This document shows, in pieces, positions 47,935-60,260 of a stretch of 64,000 nucleotides of DNA. Made by a program: the position numbers and the translations under genes. Position 1 is the stretch's first letter; each line of letters begins with the position of its first letter. This DNA is from Marchantia polymorpha subsp. ruderalis (taxonomy: Eukaryota; Streptophyta; Marchantiopsida; Marchantiales; Marchantiaceae), in contig AP031357.1 in the NCBI GenBank assembly GCA_037833965.1, positions 11,552,001-11,616,000 of the forward strand. Direction: 5' to 3'. The notes under the pieces are model-generated. The model saw only the letters and a program-made list of their open reading frames with translations. It had not been told where the DNA came from and made no database searches.

Positions 47935-50900
47935 ATGGAGCTGTTGATGGGGAGGAGGAGTGCTCGTTTCGGCGCTGTGTTTGCAGTGAGCTCACTGTTG
48001 TTGTTCTTCCATGTGGGCTCTTCTTTTGGTCAAGATGTCGGTGCGCTGGCTTCATCGGGCCTTCCTTTCATTGTCTTGCATGGTGAGTCGGTGGAATTGG
48101 TTAATTTCATGCGCTATAAACGATGAATTTGCACTTTGTCTACTTGAAATCCAGGAGAGTTATCTGAATCCTGCTTTCTCGGAGATTTTCAACAGGGATA
48201 GGTGATGCCTGCAGAAACGAGGGACTGTCGATGTTCACACAGTTGCTTATGGATATGACCGGCCTACCTGGTTACTGCATGTACGTTCCTCTGAACTCTG
48301 AACCAGTGATCAATCATCTGCTCAATGGTGTGGATCTTGTTTGTGACATTTGGGGACTTGACATTGACTTTTGGGGAGCTGGTCTTTTTTGAAAAGCATG
48401 TTGCGTATATACTAAGCACATCCAATTTGCTGGCTGTCCGATTGAAGCATTTGCTTTTGATTGTTGCAGTGAAATAGGCAATGGAGTCAGCGATTCTTTC
48501 TTTATGCGTCTAGATAAGCAGGTGCCATCTGAGATCCGACCACTTTTCTCACAGTACATTTTGATTTCATATAGGCTTTGATGATTTCTCCTCTTATTTC
48601 AGGACTGTCAAATTTCAGTGTAATGTTATTTTCTTCATCCACTGGATTTCACTGAAGGCATAGGGTTTCAGAAGAATCAGTCTGATAAGTTGTTTTCAAA
48701 GGCAGGTTGTAGGCCTCCGGTACTTCTCTGTGGAAAAAATTTACATGTTTAGTCAATATTTTGAAGACTAGGGCAACATATGCGATCTTGACATATCTAG
48801 TGTTTTTATATGCAGGCAGATATCGTGTGCGAACAGGTGAGAATATCTGCAACTTCAAGTGACAGCTTTTTGATGTTCGCTTGTGACTGTGTTCGTGCTT
48901 ATGTTTCTCCAGAATATGCATCCGATCAGAGCTAATCACCAAAAACTGAAAGTGTTCAACATATCAGATAATCCGTACCCTGTTTGCTTTTCCAGGTCAA
49001 ATCAATCAAAAGCTTGCAAGATGGTTACAATATGGTGGGCTTATCTCAGGTACTTCCTGACCCCTGATTCCGAACAGAGATTTTTTGATTGTGAATCAAG
49101 ACCAAAAGCTGGTGCTTCAGTCTTCTATTGCAGGTTTTAAGTGGTCGTGGCATTTGCATATCTGCAGTAACTATGCTACAGACACAGGTTTTGTGCTTAA
49201 TGTTAGTTTGCGACTACTGCTTCGAGGTTTCGTGCAAAACGAAACCATAGCTGCAGTTGGAATCCATCTTTCGTCATATGTTGAAATTTGCTGTTGTCAT
49301 TGTAGGGAAATGTCATTGGTCGTGCTGTAATCGAATTTTGCGATGACGCTCCGCCAGTAAGTTTCTTCCCATATTACAAAAATACTATCACCTGCTTCTG
49401 CATTTTGGATTTAAAAGTATGTGGTTGATGTGAAGGTGCATTGCTTTCACATATCGTCACTAACTTGCACTTAAATTTGTCATGATTATTCCGGTGGTCA
49501 TTCTCCTTCGATTCTATCTGTAATTTGTCTAATTGAAACATGTTTGAAGAACATTTGTGCGATTGCAGATTTCAGTATTCGCAGCTATACATTTGAAAAA
49601 GTTGATGGTGGAACTTGTTCTGGCTGAAAGAAGACTTCTTGAGAGTTTCTCAAATAATTTTTACTCCCTTCCGTTTTTCTCGATCAGCGCATGCCGAAAT
49701 CTTTTATTTCACCCTCTTTTTTTCCAATATGAACACGAATTTTCCCCTTTTCACAGTTTAGAAGCTACTATGAAGTGACAAGTTAAGCTCTGGAAGCAAA
49801 TTACTTTGCGAGCCCATTGTTCAGCTGTTGCTTTTGGTTATTTTTACAGCTGAACGTATGCCAATGTTAACTGAGAATGCTAAGATGAAATCCTTTCCTT
49901 TGTCAGGTCAACAATTTTGTATCACTCGGAGGTCCCCATGCGGGTATTGCAGCTGTACCTTTGTGTAAGGTGAGATGAGTGAATCTGTGGAAAGAGAAAC
50001 AGTTTAGTTCAGTGAGGTTTATACAGAGGGATAGAATTTGGATGACCTAGACACATTGCTCTTCTAATCATCCAAAACTTAAATATGAACTATTGCTTCT
50101 AATAGGCTGAACCGATTCGACGTACATAGCTGTATGCCATGCTACCTGTGTCCACATCCGTGTGTCTGTGTGTGTATTAAATAGCAAGTGCAGATCACTC
50201 AGGCCTTGTCCTAAGTATATATGATGACTGCATGTAAGCGAGTTATTGTGATACTGTCTTTCACATAGCAACCGTAAGTCGCTGTCTTGAGCCTGTTAGT
50301 ATTTCAAGCTCATCCCCCTTTCTTTTGTCGACCAGATCTTGGTTTTGTGCAAACTCGTGGATGCAGTCATTCGAATTGGTGTATATTCTTCCTACGTACA
50401 GGTGGGTCCTTTGCCTTAGGTAGCTGATATATGTTCGACTGAAACTTTCGGAGCTCAATGGCTATATATGTCTTCTTTTCATATCTATATCAGGAGCCAG
50501 TGTAACTCGTGAGCAGTTTCAAAATATCTCTGAAGAAGTTGAAGCCCTTTCTCGTTGCACAGATTTGTTGCTCTACAATACGACTGCAAGTTTAATAATT
50601 TCATGCGGTTTGTGTGATCAGAACAATTTCGCACCGACTGGCTATGTCAAGATACCTACGGTGAGTGGGGCTCTGATAAATCGGTTCAATGCAGGCGGGA
50701 TGCGATGTGTTTGTCTTTCTTCCAGCTATCTGCCGCATGCTAAACAAGTTGGTTGTGCGCAGGATATGGAGGGTTACTACCAAGGTTGCCTATTTCTTCC
50801 CAGGCTAAACAACGAATTACCTGAGAGTCGTAATCACACTTACAAGAATCGGTTCAGCTCCCTCAACTATCTTGCTCTTATCAAGGTGAATTGAAGCACG

Positions 50901-51428
50901 TTCATTGCTGGCTGGTACTTGTTCGTGTAGTGATCACCTTATGATATTCTTCGGGTGGAGAAGAAGCTGTGTAGAATTCGCTTAATTCGAACTGTATCAT
51001 GGAATGATGGAAGACTAGCTTAAAAGTTGGTGTAATTTTCTGCTACAGTTCGAACAAGACGCGGTGTTGTATCCTGCGGATACAGCTTGGTTTGGATTCT
51101 ACGCTCCGAACGATTTCAGCAAGGTGTTGCCAGCTGAAGAGGTACAACCTGTCATACGAGCTCACTATTTCCATTTCTTGTGTGGGATCCTGGAGTGATT
51201 GCATTTGAGCTGACCAGATTTGCATGTCCGTCTCCTCCCCTTTTACAGACCGACCTATACAAAGAAGACTGGATTGGTTTGAAAACTCTTGATCGAGCGG
51301 GAAAAGTGGCTTACCTTGCCCTACCAGGTGGTCACCTTTCAATAACCGAAGCAGACATGCTAGAGATGGTGGTTCCATATTTGCTGCCGGACTTTCAACC
51401 TTTTACACCTTTCTCCACATATCGATGA
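47935..51428 (+). CDS. PPT1: Palmitoyl-protein thioesterase (PPT1 family)
   Basis: Twelve exons agree in phase and have GT-AG borders: 47935-48082, 48196-48280, 48470-48521, 48816-48836, 48996-49049, 49306-49356, 49907-49969, 50336-50401, 50622-50660, 50763-50885, 51049-51141 and 51249-51428. The product is 324 aa, close to the family's usual ~300. A hydrophobic signal peptide (residues about 12-32) fits entry into the secretory pathway and a lysosome/vacuole-like destination. Family motifs are HGIGDACRNEG (49-59), GLSQGN with nucleophile Ser119, SLGGPHAGI, Asp245 in YPADTAWFG, EDWIGLKTLD and His294 in GGHLS. The enzyme removes thioester-linked fatty acids such as palmitate from cysteines during breakdown of lipid-modified proteins. 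Exon 4 is a 21-bp microexon (ADIVCEQ) and exon 9 is 39 bp. The model accounts for every conserved block; only the exact start Met (residue 1 or 5) is open. Confidence 0.95.
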
Positions 51429-52841
51429 TCAGTCGTCCTGCTGACTTGATGGTTCTCCGTCAAATCTGTAAATAACTTTTTGGCTGCAACCGTAGTCATT
51501 TTGGAGTCTATGGTGACCTTCTGAGCATTGATTTCAGCGACTGCTCTAAAAGTCAAGTTTACGGGGCATTTGCTGTCGAAGCTCAGAAGATCTCTGGCGC
51601 TGACACATGGCCCCCGATTTCAACGATGTTCTCAGTCAGAAACGGCCTTCTTAGCCAGAGCACCAAATGTACAATGACTTTGTTCAAATTGTACACTATC
51701 GTGCTAGGATGCTAAACTGAAAATATTTTAACGCCAGTCGTTTGGCTGTAAAATATGCCAGAGAGACGAACACGACTTTTCAAACATCTGAAAGTCGGCT
51801 CATGGACGAGATTCCCCACTTACCACGTCGGTGAAATTTGTAATGGTCTCTATGAAACTGCTTTATCTGCTGAATTCTGCGCATAATATACTTTTTTTGC
51901 CATCAGGCGGTCATCGACGTTGCATATTCGTGATCGCCTCCAAATTGAATGGAATTGTTACGTTTTATACATAAAGTGATCATCGAACGTCCGAAATTCA
52001 GAAACTTGAAGTCTATTTCAGACGCATATGCAACAAAGCCTGAGCTATTTTTATGCATTCATTCTCGTGCCACTTAAACAGAGCTCTGTGCTATCTAGAA
52101 AGAAGTTCAAGACATAGTCACAGTGCGCTATTTACTCCCTCACAATCTGAAAATTCGCAGTTCAGCCGTCCGCCGAAAGAAAGACATACTTTGACAAACG
52201 AGATCTGGATCTCATGAAAGTTAATTTAGTCAAGTTCAGACATTGGTCTCAGCGCATTCACTTCAATGACAGATTCTTTCTCATGTACTGAAGGAGAGGA
52301 AACACAAGGTTAAAATAACAAGGAAAGGTTCAGACGATCAATGTACAAGAGGCTCGTCGGCATGCAAAGAAAGGTGTCCTCACTTCACAAGGACTTGTGC
52401 CCATGCCTTAGAGTTACGTGCCCTCGAGTTACTGAGAAAGAAGAGCTCCTTCACCCAAAACCTCTTGTGCTCTTGGATGCAACTTCCCCATCGGTGCATA
52501 CTGGAGCATCGCATCATGTCGTTCAGATTCATTGAGGGGTTCCAGAAATTATAAAATCGGCAATTTGGTCTGGTGATTCTGAATCTGAGGATCGAGGCGA
52601 TAATTTGGGCAACGAGAGGGGAGGACGCTGCCGAAACTCGAAGGCACCATCACGGCGACGGATGGCCTTAGCTACCATTGGCAGCGGTTGTGTTTCACAA
52701 AACCCCATAGCTCCACTGTTACGAGGAGAAATGAGAATGTTCTGACTTTGCCCTGGCAGCTTACAATCTGGTGGAGCATCTTCGACACCAAACTGAAATC
52801 TACGACATTGCGAAAGACCTTCCGTGATTTTCATCCGTAAT
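51429..52841. other. Convergent intergenic region between thioesterase and prefoldin-like genes
   Basis: Holds the 3' UTRs of the plus-strand thioesterase and the minus-strand prefoldin-like gene. A 108-codon minus frame (52529-52852) overlaps the stop of the prefoldin-like gene in another frame; its product is Pro/Ser/Arg-rich with no domain. Nothing else is recognised. Confidence 0.5.
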
Positions 52842-53561
52842 TTACAAGGCATCTTTGAGATTCTTGCCGGTGCGAATTTTGACCTTCTTCAATTCCCCTG
52901 TCAAGTCACAGGCAGCACAAATGAGCATCTCCAGCAAAACACAGAATGAAAAGCTCGAACACATTCAAAGCACATAACAGGTTACACCGTAAGCGAGGGA
53001 ATGCACGACCTTACAGTCCAGCCAATTCTTGTGGTTCAGGGCTAATAAGGTACTCACTCTGTTGCTGGCTGGTGACGAGCTTGGGGTCGCTACGGAAAAA
53101 CAAGTTGCCCTTCTTTAGGTATACAGTCTGCACATTCCGAAGTCACAGACCCGTTCCATTCAAATCCAGAAAGATGGTGGCACAAAGCAAACCGCGATGA
53201 AGACAAGTGCTCGAAACAAGATCTTGCTTTCTACAACAGAATTCATATCCAAGGCCAAGCTTACCCGACCAGACGGTAAACTGGCCAGCTCTGCACAGGC
53301 GACCTCCAATTTCTGGATCTGCAGTCAAAGGGACCAAATTCAATCACTTGAGCTTAAACGCAGAGCCCTCACACCCTAGAAGATTATACCAAACAATTTC
53401 CTCGCTGGCCAATCCCAAAAGCCCATAGGCATTGCCTGGGCATCGCAAACGAAAGCAAATCATCGGACTCTCAAGAGCAAATTGGCTGTTTACAGAGTCA
53501 GACTTAGACTTACATCAGCAGATAACTGTGCCTCATTGGTGGCAGAGCTTTCTGCCTTCAT
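52842..53561 (-). CDS. Small prefoldin-like protein (ASDURF-type), 75 aa
   Basis: Four small exons join in phase: 53514-53561, 53265-53318, 53058-53127 and 52842-52897 (48, 54, 70 and 56 bp), all with GT-AG borders (donors GAT|GTAAGT, CGG|GTAAGC, AGA|GTGAGT; acceptors ending in CAG). Start codon at 53559-53561 is preceded by CGACG; stop TAA at 52842-52844. The product is a short alpha-helical protein: a helix with IQKLEVACAELASLPSGR, a beta-hairpin-like TVYLKKGNLFFRSDP, then a second basic helix ending KNLKDAL. A helix, then VYxxxxNxFFxxD, then a helix is the layout of beta-type prefoldin subunits and of the small ASNSD1-uORF protein (ASDURF), a prefoldin-like partner in the R2TP/PAQosome chaperone system. 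Function in plants is inferred. The exons are too short for ORF-based detection. Confidence 0.8.
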
Positions 53562-56500
53562 CGTCGCCGCTGCTCAATGGAAAGGCTTTCGATGTGTGCC
53601 CTCCCGCTCTTACTCTTCAAGACTCGAAAGAACTGCAGTGACGGTGTGATGAAGGATCGGATCCGAGTCGGGATGTGAGCGATTGATCCGAGGTAGAAAG
53701 CAAAACAGCAAAATGCTCGATGGGAGGGAGGACCCCATCGATTGTGATTGTGAGATAGATGTATGTATCATACCTGGGCGTATGTTCGCGACGTCTGCCA
53801 CACAGTCACTGTAACATCGGAGACACTATACACTCGACGCTCTCGAATTGCAACACGGCCGCTTCCAATATCGACAACCAGGGAACAAGGGAGCCAGGCA
53901 GTATGGACAACAGGACAAAAGTATGGGAAGACAAGGATAAATTATAAGGAGATGAAATATAATGTAGCAGATTGCATTTCTAGAGAACCCCTAGACGCAA
54001 TTTCTTTCTTTCTAACTGCTAATATCAGCACCTGTGAACCTGCATAGCAGTTCAGTATTCATCTCTACAGCGCGAGTGTACCATAATATGCAAATTGGAG
54101 CACAATCAGCGTCATTCTTTGGTAATATTTTGGACCGCCATTAGGATGGCATTTCATCACACATAATAGAGAGTATTATTTCTACCAAAGGTGGTGCTCT
54201 TTCTGTTTGTTCAGGATCCTATCCACCACTACATCTTATGATTTACATGCAAGAGGTTAGATTAGAGGAAAGCCGCAGAGAAATCTAGTATGAGAGTGAT
54301 AAGTCTCATGTTTCTTTCTTGTGCCCCCATACTAGACTTTCACTGATCCTATTTGGGCTCGGATTTGTTTTCTTTGCGATGGTTTTCTCGTCAATCCCTC
54401 TTGAAACATGCGTCTGCCTTGCTGGTCGTGACAGGTTGAGCTTCACGTATATGAATTTCAAGCTACAGCTGATGCAACAGGCTAAAAATGTCCCTTCTAA
54501 TTGCACGAAATATTGCGAGAAATATTGCACGAAGGAGAGCTCCAACATTGTCTGAGGAAGAGTGCGGTTGTGCTGCTTTATTGTATGTGTGCATTCCATC
54601 GAGGACAATGGAAAGCATCAGTGCTTGTGGATTCCTCCATAATGTTGAAATCCTCATGATCTTCATTTGCAGAGGGTTTCTTCTGCAACAGATGGACTTT
54701 CTGGGCCATAACACCTCCACAAACCATGAGTCACACGACATGAGAAGACAGCCATGAAGTGAATGTATGCGTTACATGATGCTGTTCTTGCACCACAAAC
54801 ATGAAAGCTGCTAGAGTGGTCCTCCTCGTTTAATGGAGTTCTCTCAAAAGAAAGAGTAAAATCTTCTTCCTATATTTCCAATTCGTTCTCTCTGTCTACT
54901 AACGAGAAATCGGTAAGTGGTATACTTTCAAACCATCAACATGCGAAAGTGAAGCTATATATTGTTCATCAAATTGTTCTGGATGTAAATTACTCCTATT
55001 ACGAAAGAACTTCCCTCTTCCATTTCTTCCACTAAAATCCAACTAATTGAACATGTTAGTAAACATTTTCAATTATTCTGTCGTGACTTTTTGGATATTC
55101 GACACCATGGGGAGTCTGATCAAGTGGGTTTTATTCTTATTTGGTTGTATTTCATTTGCTTGCATCTTATTTGACGGTAAATTGGGCGGGGTGTGTGTGG
55201 GTAATTGACGTCATATTTCCTGCAACAAACTCTGTACCTGATGTCAAGAGTAAAGTATTGTCTGGAGGCATACAGCATAACACCTGCTTCCCGAAGTAGA
55301 ATTCATGATCGATGCACTCCGACAAATCACGAGCAGTGAAGCGTTGTGGTTGCAGCCCTACCTTTTCCAGTGGAGACATCTTCTAGACAGGTTGACGATC
55401 ATGCTCATGCACGGAGAGAGACAGAAACATCACATTGCACAGTCGTTAGAAAGTTTCTCTCTAGGTAGTACTCGTCAGTACTCCCTCCAGGTACACTTTA
55501 CACCTCCGTCAGTACCCTCAGTAAGCAGATGGTCAAAGCAACCCAAATGAACTCTACAGAAGTTTTCTTGTCCTCTCCCTGACTCAGTGCACTGTCCATT
55601 TCTTTTTAGATTTTAGAAACTTCAGCAAATTTCTTTCTCTATCTTTTCCAGACTGAGACTGGCTGGGTTGCTTTCGGGTTTTCTAAACAATTGTCTTGTC
55701 ATGAAAGAATTAGACAAATTCAGGGGGCAACAAGATTTAAGAGTTACAAAGCTGACTGGAATGAACAGGGACAATCTTGGGAAAGAGACTTGTAGTATTG
55801 ACGGTTGGCAGTCACGACTATCTTGGTAGAGGAGAAGCCCCCGTAGAAATTGAGATTCAATTACATGAAAGAGTATAAACGTAGATAGTAGTAGTGAGGA
55901 TGTTGCTCGTGATCACAGAAAACTTAAACCTTAGAAATCGAATTTCTAAAATTGCTGTGGAGTGACATGGTGGAGGTTTTAGTTGCAGAGTAGATTGTTT
56001 ACAGATATCTTCCATGACTAGGTACAACAAGACAGCTGTTTTCAGTTGGGCCCTCGATGCTGATTTTCTCATCCAGGAGTATGATTCATGAATGTGGGAT
56101 GATACTCACCCTTCACACTCTTCTCTACGTACTGCACGTCACAGAGAAGAACATCCATCGTGGAGAGTTTGGCTGTTATAGGTCCACTCGTGCTACCATC
56201 ATCGTTCATGGAGCCACTTAACAAGATTATTTTCACATCCAGAGTATATACTGTTAATTTCATTTGGTGCAGTCAGAGCTCGACCTCCTCATTCCATTGC
56301 TTATGATAGTTATTCGGGTGCACATTGTTCCTTGTCATAATGCATTACTTGAATGTAATTTTGGGAGAGTGATAATTTGATGATGCTTGTTTTGGACCTC
56401 CCTTTATCACACACAATGCATACTTGCGAATAGGCGATAAAGTATGCACAATTGTAAAAGGAGTAATTAATCAAGGGTGAGATTAGCTGTATCCAATTTT

Positions 56501-58198
56501 ATTAAGCCCTTGGATTGGGTGTTTTTGTAACCTATGTGGGCCTTTGTTTTGTTTTCTTGTCGATGATTTCCCTTTCGATATTCATTCCATTTATACCCTT
56601 TAAACCTTTTTCAATGAGGATCACATGTTGCTGTAAACTCAGGTTTGTCTCCCCATCAGAAAATTACAATGAAGTTCCGGCAACTTGCAAACGGAATTCG
56701 CGGTGATAGAAAGGACCGAATACGGTCGAATTGCAAAAAGCACGTCTGTCGACTCCCGGTGTAGATGTACTAAGCAATCGAATAATTAAGTTTAGTTGAT
56801 GGGGTCTTCCCACCCTTTTTGTTATTCTAATGTTCTACTAAAATAAAAACATTCGAGTTGACTCCAATTCCAGGGGCAGGTCAACTTGGCTGAATTGGAA
56901 CGTAGTGCTGCAAAGGACTCTAGCCATCCATCCACATTTCTTACCGGGCCAAATAGACGGCCAGAACATATATCGTCGATGAAACAATCTAATGAAGCAT
57001 TGGGCAGCCTTCAACGATAAATAAACTTCTACGTTGATGATAGCTTTATGAGAAAATTCAGAGAAAAAATTCTCGTGAAAAGTATCTATTATTCCAGAAT
57101 AGTGGTAGTTTGGAATGAGAGCTGCTTGCACACATCAATCTGCTTTAAGACGGCTTTGCTTGCACACATCAATGACGTTACTGTCTCCGAGGAGGTGTGT
57201 TCTGCAAATGCACGAGACAAGAGCATTGTGCCCGGCTATTCCAGATCCGAAAGTACCAGAACAACAGAAGAGCAGAAGACAAACAGCTGACGAACACGAA
57301 ACGAATTTTTGCGATCAGGCACCAACTACCACCTTGCAAAAGTGCGGGGCAAATTAGCTCATACGCGGCGCTAATTGTCCTGTTAATCATTCGCTAACTT
57401 CGAAGTATAATCGTGCTAAGAAATTCAGATCAATTATGGAAATATCCCATCAAGTCTTCTACCATAACATCAATTGAGTAGTATGAGTCTACGATTTAAT
57501 ATGATCACAACGTAGATAATACTAGAGAATAATAATCTGTAGATAGTAGAAATTTTGAAATTTTGGAGCTATAAAACCATTTTAATATCATTATGATACA
57601 ATCCATAAAATTAATCACAGTATTTGAAACTATACTTCCCTCTTTAAATTAAAGTGTATAATTTTCTTATGTTCTTAAGAGTGCAGTAATAACTGATATT
57701 TATAATAGGTCGTGATGATTCCTCATGAGAAATTTTTATTATCTGTAAAGTGATCCATTCAAATTGTTTGGACATCTTAGTGTGTAAATCATTTTACAAA
57801 AAAAATGTGGATATTCTAGTCGCAATATCTATTACTTCGCATCCGGAAGCCACTGTTAGAGGTACGGGTTCATCCATGTACCCGGTGATGGGGTATTCCA
57901 TGTTAGTTTGTCCAAACAAAAACATACCAATACTGATCTTTTCTTCGCGCTCTATGCTTCAAAATAACGCCTGAGGTCTAATTACTATCCCCTACACCAA
58001 GATTGTATCGACAGAATTGCCGTGTACTGAGTACAGCCGCAATGTCAAAATACCCCGTAAGGAATATTGGCGAATAGTCTGATCTCCAAATCTTGGATGG
58101 AACGCACTCTTGAAAAGGGTACAATTCTATAGAAACATCGTCGGGGCGGAAAAAATTGCAACTCTGTATGAATCTAATGAATATTCATGAAATCAAAA
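53562..58198. other. Intergenic region with no supported gene
   Basis: The first 200 bases are the presumed promoter and leader of the minus-strand prefoldin-like gene. Beyond that, frames at 54319-54608, 55167-55550 (both strands) and 55857-56263 minus are short, overlap each other and have no recognised domain. A 16-bp direct repeat GCTTGCACACATCAAT occurs at about 57123 and 57159. From about 57.4 kb the sequence is AT-rich. Confidence 0.5.
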
Positions 58199-58331
58199 TA
58201 AGATAAATGAAAGTAAAAGTTTATGGTAATGAAATCTAATAAAATGAAGTAAGATAAATGAAAGTGATGGTTTACGGTTATGAAGATTTATACAATGAAG
58301 TAAGATAAATGAAAGTGAAGGTTTATGGTTA
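58199..58331 (+). repeat. 51-bp tandem repeat, about 2.6 copies
   Basis: Units start at 58199, 58250 and 58301, each with TAAGATAAATGAAAGT followed by a TTTATGGTTAT-like block. Unit length is exactly 51 bp, a multiple of three, and the last unit runs straight into a 210-codon plus frame. The array forms the left edge of a compositionally distinct segment. Confidence 0.95.
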
Positions 58332-58941
58332 TATTCCCGATAAATTCACCGGGTACGTTCTAGAACACTCCGTGGACTTATATCGTGGCTATCGCTTTAG
58401 GTCATACTTCGCTTCGACTGATGTACGGGACTTGGAGTTTCCATTTAACCCTGTTCGGGTCAAACGTGGACGCAGGAAGCAACGCCGGTACGAACTTGGA
58501 AAGCCCTCGATTCACATAGCGCCCACCGAGACTAGATGCCATCGTGAGACGATACCTTGGTCGACTAACAGATGTGACCGCAGATATTGGCTAACCAGAG
58601 ATCAGGTTCCAGTCTTCACAGCGTCCTCTAGCAAACTACTCTCTGACAGTACCCTGAGCAGCGTATTCCTCACCATACGCTTGATATTACAGAGATACAA
58701 GGCCCTAGCCCAATATTGTCTCGACAGAATGCATACACAAATAATGAAGGACCTTTCCATTTTCGGTCCTCGGACATTTTTGGCGCTTTCTTTGGGGCGT
58801 TCATCACGCCCTGCTCTTCACTACAGTCTCGTGTACGTACGGAATATCCCGTTACATACATATACAGTACGAAAAGACGAAGCGTATGGGGCTCGAGCTG
58901 TTCTGGGTACCGCAGAAGCTCCACGGCAAAAGCTCAGCTGA
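58309..58941 (+). other. 210-codon ORF in a CpG-rich segment, identity unknown
   Basis: A plus frame of 210 codons begins inside the tandem repeat. Its product is basic and includes RVKRGRRKQRRYELGKPS near residues 49-66, but I recognise no domain. An overlapping minus frame (58821-59234, 137 codons) covers its 3' end. The surrounding segment (58.33-59.36 kb) is richer in CG than its flanks, which could mean a recently arrived transposable element, such as part of an LTR, or a promoter-type CpG region. I see no terminal repeats, primer-binding site or catalytic motif, so translation is doubtful. Confidence 0.25.
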
Positions 58942-59359
58942 AGCGCAGGAGTGTCCGGATCCGAAGGGCACGGCCGACGGTCGATCGTCCGGTCTATCAA
59001 ACACGGTGAGCGATACTGTAAGTATCCCATCGCGCTATAACGACGCAGTTGTTGCGATCGGAGAAGGCAACAGCGTTGGTGCTTTCCGACTTCAGTTGGG
59101 CAGTTGTGCCAAGTGTTGGGACATTTAGGGTACGGCGTAAGACTTCTCTCCGTCCAGTAAGCCGTGCCAAGTGGACATGGTCGCAGCCAAGTGGGCGTGA
59201 TTAGGTTTGGTATGCGACGGACGGAGCCTGTCACGGTGACAAATCAGCGCGCGCTCAGCGGACCCCTCGACGAGGAAACCCGAGGAAATGCAGAGGGTTT
59301 TGGGCCATCCGATTTATTATTGCATGGGAACTATCGCCACGAAGGTAAAAAAAGGGACA

Positions 59360-60260
59360 TAATTTGAACGTACATAAAATTCGATATTATGGGGCTAACC
59401 GCAGGTTTCTGTGTGTGTTTTCACTCGCATCGGTTAAGGGTGTCGTCCCATAGTTTTGGTAATCAGATGGTCCCCTTTCTCATAATTAAACACAATATAA
59501 GAATTGAATTTTTTACTAGAAAATATGGTATTTGGAGAGGCTTGCTGAAATGTGGAGTTAGAACCGAAATCGACAAAGAAGTCTGAAAATGAATGCAAAT
59601 ATCCGAGCTAACAAACAAGGTTTGCAGACTTGTTGTTCGAAGGACAAAGTTTTATGTTGAAAGCAGCGAAAAAAAGGGACAGGGGAATTTAATAAAAAAA
59701 ACAGCGCTCTATTTCCGCAAAGACGGAAATCGCCGGATCAAAAAGTATTAATGGCGAAATAATATCCACCTGCGGGGACACAATGACCACGGAGCATGAT
59801 CAAGGCATGCTAATTCGGGCGGTAACAGCGTCGGGGCGAAAAGAACGGAGCGAAAAGAACGGGGCGAAAGGGACAGGTTGGTTGGGTGTCGGAGGTGGCG
59901 CTGCATTTGGCGGGGGGCTTGGCTTTTACAAGGGCAGGAGGGGCGGGGCGTCGCTCGATGGCTGGGCCGGTCAGCCGGTCAGCTAGCGGCCACAAATCGA
60001 CTACAGCATCGATCTTGGATTGTCTCGATCGGCTCGCATTCGCTGATCTTATTTCTCAGCGCTGCGTCTCTGCAGCTCTCACTTCTCCCACTTGTTTGGA
60101 GGTCTCGTTCGTTCGGCGCTCGTGGTGTTGGTGTCGATCTTTCTTTCTGCGTTTTTTCTCGAGAAGTTTGTGCCCATTTTTGCCGTTTCTTGACGCAGGG
60201 GCTCGCGCTCTGTGAGCTCCATTGTTGTTTTTGGATTGCGTGATTTCATCGACAAAAATT
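59360..60260 (+). promoter_or_regulatory. Promoter and leader region of the plastid malate dehydrogenase gene
   Basis: An AT-richer stretch (59.38-59.75 kb) gives way to a GC-rich leader. A 14-bp motif, CGGGGCGAAAAGAA, is repeated three times at 59832-59873. The leader just before the start codon is T/C-rich with TTCTTTCTGCG-like sequence. Regulatory function is inferred from location. Confidence 0.5.
59832..59873 (+). repeat. Three tandem 14-bp repeats upstream of the malate dehydrogenase gene
   Basis: Units at 59832-59845, 59846-59859 and 59860-59873 vary at one to three positions around CGGGGCGAAAAGAA. They lie about 390 bases before the MDH start codon and could be a clustered protein-binding site. 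Confidence 0.9.

Noticed and set aside
53888..53900. AGGGAGCCAGGCA, similar to part of a miR160 target site or, on the minus strand, to the 5' half of miR160
   Set aside because: The match breaks after 13 bases, no ARF-like coding context surrounds it, and no well-paired star strand was found nearby.
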